Below are positions 16,578-21,203 of a DNA stretch of 21,203 bases, one piece after another. Made by a program: the position numbers and the translations under genes. This DNA comes from CAZKDV01 sp964551645. Lineage in GTDB: Bacteria > Bacteroidota > Bacteroidia > Bacteroidales > DTU049. The stretch is taken from contig CAZKDV010000037.1 of the NCBI GenBank assembly GCA_964551645.1, positions 1 through 21,203 on the forward strand, read 5' to 3'. Within the stretch, counting starts at the first letter, position 1. Each line of letters opens with the position of its first letter. Under the pieces are notes generated by a model. The model made no database searches and was not told the DNA's origin. It saw only the letters and a list, made by a program, of their open reading frames with translations.

Positions 16578-19500
16578 ATGAAAAGAGTTTTAGGTTTAGA
16601 TTTAGGTACAACCTCCATAGGTTTTGCTTATGTGGAAGAAGCAGAAAATGATAATGAAATATCTTCAATTAAGCAAATCGGAGTACGAGTAAACCCTTTG
16701 ACTACTGACGAACAGAGTAATTTTGAAAAAGGAAAATCTTTTTCAATAAATAAAGATAGGACATTAAAGCGAGGAGCAAGGCGAAATCTCAATCGCTATC
16801 AAGATAGGAGAAAAAATTTAATTGAGGTTTTGAGGAATATAGATATTATTAATCAGAGTACAATTCTTACGGAAAATGGGAAAAATACTACCCATCAAAC
16901 TTGGGAATTAAGAGCAAAATCTGCTTCTGAAAGAATTGAAAAGGAAGAATTGGCTCGTGTATTGTTGGCAATCAACAAAAAACGTGGATACAAAAGTTCT
17001 CGAAAGGCAAAAAATGAAGAAGATGGGCAAATTATTGACGGAATGGCGGTTGCAAAGCAACTTTATGAGGAAAGTATGACTCCCGGACAATTAATTTTTC
17101 AACGATTGATGGAAGGAAAAAAATCAATCCCTGATTTTTATAGGTCAGATTTACAAGCCGAATTTAACAAAGTGTGGAATTTTCAAAGGCAATTCTATCC
17201 TGAAATTTTAACCGATAGTTTTTACGATGAACTGAAAGGGAAAGGACAAAAAGCTACTTCTGCTTTATTTTGGAAAACATACGGCTTTAATACTGCTGAT
17301 ATCAAAGACTTAGAGGATTGTTTAAAAAACGAACAAACTATTAAACTGAATAAACGAGAACAAAAGAAATTACAAGCCTATAAATGGCGAAGTGAGGCAA
17401 TTTCTAAACAACTTGAAAAAGAGGAGGTTGTTTTTGTTTTGACAGAAATAAATAACAATTTAAATAATTCAAGTGGTTATCTTGGGGCAATTTCAGATAG
17501 AAGTAAGGAATTGTACTTCAATAAACAGACTGTTGGTCAGTATTTGTATCAGCAAATCAAGGAAAATCGCCATACACCTTTGAAAAAACAGGTGTTTTAT
17601 CGTCAGGATTATTTAGACGAATTTGAGAAAATATGGGAAATTCAATCTAAGTATCATTCAGAATTAACAGAAGAACTTAAAACAGAAATTAGAGACATTA
17701 TTATTTTTTATCAAAGAAAATTGAAATCTCAAAAAGGTTTAATTAGTTTTTGTGAGTTTGAAAGTAAGGAAATTGAGATAAACGGCAAGAAAAAAACAGT
17801 TGGATTACGCGTTGCTCCAAAATCTTCATTTTTGTTTCAAGAGTTTAAGATTTGGCAAAATCTAAATAATGTAGTAATACGCAAAAAGGGAAGTAAAAAA
17901 CGCACAGTAAAACAAGATAATCAGGCAAGTTTTTTTGAAGAAGAAAAAGAAATATTTGTTCTTGATTTAGAGACAAAGCAACTTTTGTTTGATGAATTAA
18001 ATCTTAAAGGGAGCTTAAAAGCTAATACAATTATCGAACTGTTAGGTCATAAACCTGCTGACTGGGAAATGAATTACACTCAATTAGAAGGCAATCGCAC
18101 CAATAAGGCATTGTATGAAGCATATTTAAAGATTTTAGAAACAGAAGGTTATGATGTAAAAGAAATTTTAAAAGTAAAATCAAATAAAGATGAAGTTGCA
18201 TTGGACGATTTAAATATTCCTGTTGTTAAAATCAAAAATATGGTTCGGGATATTTTTCAAGTATTAGAAATTGATACTGAAATTTTAGAATTTGATGCAG
18301 AGTTAGATGGAAAGGATTTTGAAAACCAAAAGTCTTATCAATTATGGCATTTGTTGTATTCGTATGAGGATGATAATTCTCAAAGTGGGAATGAAACATT
18401 GTATAAATTATTGGAAACGAAATTCGGTTTTACAAAAGAACACAGTCAGATTTTAGCTAATGTTTCATTGCAAGATGATTATGGCAATCTTTCAACCAAA
18501 GCAATACGAAATATTTATCCGTTTATCAAAGAAAACCAATACAGTACAGCTTGTGAATTAGCAGGTTATCGCCATTCCAAACACTCTTTAACCAAGGAAG
18601 AAATAGAAAATAGACAATTAGATGATAAATTGGAACCCTTAAAAAAGAATAGCTTACGCCAACCTGTAGTGGAAAAAATTCTCAATCAAATGGTTAATGT
18701 AGTTAATACGCTGATTGACAAGGAAAACAATAATTTAGAGGCAGAAGGAAAAGAAAGAAATTTTCGTTTTGATGAAGTTCGGATTGAATTAGCTCGTGAA
18801 CTAAAGAAAAATGCCAAAGAAAGAGCAGAAATGACAACTAATGTTAATGCGGGAAAATTAGCTCATGAAAAGATTTTCAAGATACTACAAACAGAATTTG
18901 GTATTAAAAATCCAACCCGAAACGATATTATTCGCTATCGTTTGTATGAAGAATTAAAGAATAATGGTTATAAAGATTTATATACAGACAAGTATATTCC
19001 AAGGGAAATTTTATTTAGTAAACAAGTGGATATTGAACATATTATTCCACAATCTCGACTGTTTGATGATAGTTTTTCCAATAAAACAATTGTGTATCGT
19101 GAAACCAACTTAGATAAAGGCAACCAAACGGCATACGATTATATAGAAAGTAAATTTAGCAATGAAGATTTGGAGAAGTATGTAAGTCGAATAACTTCGT
19201 TAAACAAAACTTGGTCTAAAGATAAACCAGAAGAAGGAATTTCCAAAGCAAAATACAAAAAGTTACTTAAAAAGGAATCTGAAATCGGAGATGGATTTAT
19301 AGAAAGAGATTTAAGAGAAAGCCAATACATAGCTAAAAAGGCAAAAGAAATGTTATTTAATATAACTCGCTCTGTGGTTTCTACTTCGGGAAGTATTACG
19401 GACAGATTGCGTGAAGACTGGGATTTAATTAATGTAATGAAAGAGCTGAATCTTCCCAAATACAGAGAATTGGGACTTATAGAAATGGAAGAGCGTAAAT

Positions 19501-19913
19501 ATGGACAAACAGTAGAAGTAATCAAAGATTGGACAAAACGAAACGACCACCGCCATCATGCCATGGACGCTTTGACAGTTGCTTTTACAAAAAGAAGTTT
19601 TATACAGTACTTGAATAATTTAAATGCAAGAAGAAAAGATGAAAACGATGAGGGAATTAGTAATACGGGTAATAGAAAATCAATTGAAACATCAGACCTT
19701 AAAATTTCAACCCGTGATGTTTTAGGCATAGAAGAAAAAGAAACCGTTACTATAATAGACGATAACGGTAATAAAAAAAGAGTATTTAAAGAACCTTTAT
19801 CTAATTTCCGTCAAGTTGCCAAAAAACATTTGGAAGAAGTACTTATTTCACATAAGGCTAAAAATAAAGTTGTTACCCAAAATATTAATAGTAACCTCAA
19901 TTGTAAAAGATGA
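16578..19913 (+). CDS. cas9: Cas9, N-terminal part (frame-interrupted)
   Basis: The first 1,111 residues of a type II-C Cas9, the RNA-guided endonuclease that cuts both DNA strands with HNH and RuvC sites. RuvC-I is at the start (GLDLGTTSIG, D8), then an arginine-rich bridge helix (about 60-85) and a recognition lobe holding an apparent internal repeat (residues 119-219 and 278-371). RuvC-II is IELARE (E737), HNH is DIEHIIPQS (H821, with N844 in TNLDKG), and RuvC-III is HHAMDA (H994, D997). All expected catalytic residues are present. The last true Cas9 residues are around HLEEVLISHKAKNKVVTQN, after which the frame ends at TGA 19911-19913 while the Cas9 sequence continues in the next frame. 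With the second part the total is about 1,520 residues, normal for long Bacteroidota Cas9. The tracrRNA lies just upstream. Confidence 0.93.
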   Translation: MKRVLGLDLGTTSIGFAYVEEAENDNEISSIKQIGVRVNPLTTDEQSNFEKGKSFSINKDRTLKRGARRNLNRYQDRRKNLIEVLRNIDIINQSTILTENGKNTTHQTWELRAKSASERIEKEELARVLLAINKKRGYKSSRKAKNEEDGQIIDGMAVAKQLYEESMTPGQLIFQRLMEGKKSIPDFYRSDLQAEFNKVWNFQRQFYPEILTDSFYDELKGKGQKATSALFWKTYGFNTADIKDLEDCLKNEQTIKLNKREQKKLQAYKWRSEAISKQLEKEEVVFVLTEINNNLNNSSGYLGAISDRSKELYFNKQTVGQYLYQQIKENRHTPLKKQVFYRQDYLDEFEKIWEIQSKYHSELTEELKTEIRDIIIFYQRKLKSQKGLISFCEFESKEIEINGKKKTVGLRVAPKSSFLFQEFKIWQNLNNVVIRKKGSKKRTVKQDNQASFFEEEKEIFVLDLETKQLLFDELNLKGSLKANTIIELLGHKPADWEMNYTQLEGNRTNKALYEAYLKILETEGYDVKEILKVKSNKDEVALDDLNIPVVKIKNMVRDIFQVLEIDTEILEFDAELDGKDFENQKSYQLWHLLYSYEDDNSQSGNETLYKLLETKFGFTKEHSQILANVSLQDDYGNLSTKAIRNIYPFIKENQYSTACELAGYRHSKHSLTKEEIENRQLDDKLEPLKKNSLRQPVVEKILNQMVNVVNTLIDKENNNLEAEGKERNFRFDEVRIELARELKKNAKERAEMTTNVNAGKLAHEKIFKILQTEFGIKNPTRNDIIRYRLYEELKNNGYKDLYTDKYIPREILFSKQVDIEHIIPQSRLFDDSFSNKTIVYRETNLDKGNQTAYDYIESKFSNEDLEKYVSRITSLNKTWSKDKPEEGISKAKYKKLLKKESEIGDGFIERDLRESQYIAKKAKEMLFNITRSVVSTSGSITDRLREDWDLINVMKELNLPKYRELGLIEMEERKYGQTVEVIKDWTKRNDHRHHAMDALTVAFTKRSFIQYLNNLNARRKDENDEGISNTGNRKSIETSDLKISTRDVLGIEEKETVTIIDDNGNKKRVFKEPLSNFRQVAKKHLEEVLISHKAKNKVVTQNINSNLNCKR

Positions 19914-21138
19914 GGACGGCAAAGAAAGAACCATAAAAGGGCAAATCGTAAAAACCCCAAGAGGACAACTACACAAGGAAACGGTTTATGGTAAATATCG
20001 TTATTACGAAAGCAAAGAAGAAAACATTGGTGCAAAATTTGATAAAGACACTATACATAAAGTTTCAAATCCTTTATATAGAAAATTACTTTTAGAAAGA
20101 TTGGCAGCAAATGACAACGACCCGAAGAAAGCCTTTGCAGGTAAAAATGCTTTGAGTAAAACACCAATTTATTTAGATGAAGCAAAAACAAAAATACTTC
20201 CCGGAAAGGTAAAATTAGTTTGGTTGGAAGAAGATTATTCCATCCGAAAAGATATTACACCTTTATTATTTCAGGATTCAAAGAAGAATGATGTTTTTTC
20301 AAAATTCATCAACAATGTTATTGATAAAGGATGTCGAGAAGTGCTAATAAAGAGATACAATGAATCGAAAATATTTGTAGAAGAGTTTAATAAAGCCGTA
20401 ACAGATAAAAAAGACAAAAAGAAAGTTTTAAATGTAGCTTTTTCTAATCTTGATAAAAATCCGATTTGGCTCAATAAAGAAAAAGGAATTTCGATTAAAC
20501 GAGTTACGATAAGCGGAGTAAAAAATACCGAACCTTTGCATTACAAGAAAGACCATTTAGGTAATGATATTTTAAATAAACAAGGGAATAAAATTCCTGT
20601 TGATTTTGTGAGTACGGGAAATAATCATCATGTAGCGGTGTATCGTTCACCTGTTTTGGATAAAAAGGGACAAGCAGTAGTAGACGATAACGGAGAGCCT
20701 AAGTATGAATTACAAGAAAATGTTGTTTCGTTTTATGAGGCAGTAGTACGTGTTAATGAAGGCTTGTCAGTAATTGATAAAACGTATAATCAACATGTGG
20801 GTTGGGAGTTTTTGTTTACCATGAAGCAAAACGAAATGTTTGTTTTTCCGAATGAACAAACAGGATTTAATCCCAATGAAACGGACTTATTAGACCCAAG
20901 CAACAAAGCGATTATCAGTCCAAATTTGTTTAGAGTACAGAAGTTTTCAAAACTTGTTTATGGAAATTCAGCTGTAAGAGAATATGTTTTCAGACATCAT
21001 TTAGAAACCACAATAGATGACAGAAAAGAATTAAAAGACATTACTTTCAAAAACATAAAGAGTTTACCCTATTTTGAGAATATCGTCAAAGTCCGCATCA
21101 ATCATCTTGGAGATATTGTATCGGTAGGGGAGTATTGA
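19816..21138 (+). CDS. cas9: Cas9, C-terminal part (PAM-interacting domain)
   Basis: The remaining roughly 410 Cas9 residues in the +1 frame. Cas9-like sequence starts near 19903 (VKDEDGKERTIKGQI...PRGQLHKETVYGKYRY) and continues with FAGKNALSKTPIYLDEAKTKILPGKVKLVWLEEDYSIRKDITPLLF, GWEFLFTMKQNEMFVFPNEQTGFNPNE and a C-terminal end FENIVKVRINHLGDIVSVGEY, which fits the wedge and PAM-interacting region of Bacteroidota Cas9. The first ATG (19816) and the following 30 codons are an out-of-frame reading of the upstream part and are not Cas9-like, so an independent protein with that start is unlikely. The segment itself shows no further stops. A terminator follows 10 bases after the stop. Confidence 0.85.
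   Translation: MPKNIWKKYLFHIRLKIKLLPKILIVTSIVKDEDGKERTIKGQIVKTPRGQLHKETVYGKYRYYESKEENIGAKFDKDTIHKVSNPLYRKLLLERLAANDNDPKKAFAGKNALSKTPIYLDEAKTKILPGKVKLVWLEEDYSIRKDITPLLFQDSKKNDVFSKFINNVIDKGCREVLIKRYNESKIFVEEFNKAVTDKKDKKKVLNVAFSNLDKNPIWLNKEKGISIKRVTISGVKNTEPLHYKKDHLGNDILNKQGNKIPVDFVSTGNNHHVAVYRSPVLDKKGQAVVDDNGEPKYELQENVVSFYEAVVRVNEGLSVIDKTYNQHVGWEFLFTMKQNEMFVFPNEQTGFNPNETDLLDPSNKAIISPNLFRVQKFSKLVYGNSAVREYVFRHHLETTIDDRKELKDITFKNIKSLPYFENIVKVRINHLGDIVSVGEY
19879..19913 (+). other. Frame-change zone in cas9
   Basis: Cas9 sequence leaves the first frame and resumes one base later (+1) between about 19879 and 19910. The zone contains two AAAA runs (19879-19882 and 19905-19908). At the second, a lysine codon AAA in the first frame can be re-read as AAA in the +1 frame, two codons before the TGA. 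A one-base insertion here, real or from sequencing, would equally explain the break. Confidence 0.75.
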
Positions 21139-21148
21139 TTATGAAATC

Positions 21149-21178
21149 AAAAAAACCGGCTCTAAGTCCGGTTTTTTT
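21149..21178. terminator. Strong bidirectional terminator after cas9
   Basis: An 11-base-pair perfect stem (seven A plus CCGG, pairing with CCGG plus seven T) with an eight-base loop. A-tract on one side and T-tract on the other make it work in both directions. It lies 10 bases after the cas9 stop, so it ends the cas9 transcript and may also stop a transcript arriving from beyond the window. Confidence 0.85.
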
Positions 21179-21203
21179 GATAGAAAACAACATTTTTTAG
21201 TTT

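Noticed and set aside
19816..19902. Independent start for the second Cas9 frame
   Set aside because: These codons overlap conserved Cas9 sequence in another frame and do not look like a Cas9 segment; recoding or an indel explains the second part better.
19902..19916. prfB-type programmed +1 frameshift
   Set aside because: No CUU-UGA-C motif and no clear Shine-Dalgarno at the right distance; only an AAAA slide remains, reported separately with low weight.

Overview
The window is AT-rich, uses TAnnTTTG-type -7 promoter boxes ahead of several genes, carries a decayed gliding-motility C-terminal (CHU_C) domain, and contains a Bacteroidota-style LptD, LpxH, a DUF4369-thioredoxin lipoprotein candidate and a long type II-C Cas9. 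Together these point to a member of the Bacteroidota, perhaps Bacteroidales or Flavobacteriia; I cannot name genus or species.

Layout. Positions 1-600 hold no intact gene, only a frame-broken CHU_C remnant (227-396). A macrodomain hydrolase (601-1137, +) converges on a minus-strand nucleotide-sugar block read as ugd, then uxs, then rfbD (4312 down to 1127). This block converts UDP-glucose to UDP-glucuronate to UDP-xylose and supplies a dTDP-4-dehydrorhamnose reductase, so it serves surface polysaccharide synthesis. Next on the minus strand are a radical SAM protein with C-terminal SPASM-like cysteines (4421-5533) and a small zinc-ribbon protein (5606-6010). Envelope genes follow: lptD (minus) divergent from an N-acetylmuramoyl-L-alanine amidase (plus), an OppC-like ABC permease, and a membrane-anchored TPR protein with a LuxR-like helix-turn-helix. 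lpxH and a thioredoxin-fold protein form a tight minus-strand pair.

The last 6 kb (15045-21203) is a type II-C CRISPR-Cas locus: cas1-cas2 overlap by ATGA, a tracrRNA is encoded on the opposite strand between cas2 and cas9, and cas9 follows. The tracrRNA was not in the supplied gene predictions; it is recognised from its anti-repeat, inner hairpins, terminator and a promoter with -33 and -7 boxes. The cas order differs from the usual cas9-cas1-cas2. cas9 is broken by a +1 frame change just after the RuvC-III region; both halves keep clear Cas9 sequence, and the frame change lies within reach of an AAAA run two codons before the stop. All RuvC and HNH catalytic residues lie in the first half, while the C-terminal PAM-interacting part lies in the second. 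No CRISPR array lies in the window; the anti-repeat predicts its repeat should begin like (A/G)TTGTGAATTG. The main open questions are whether the break is real, a sequencing error or a recoding site, and where the array is.
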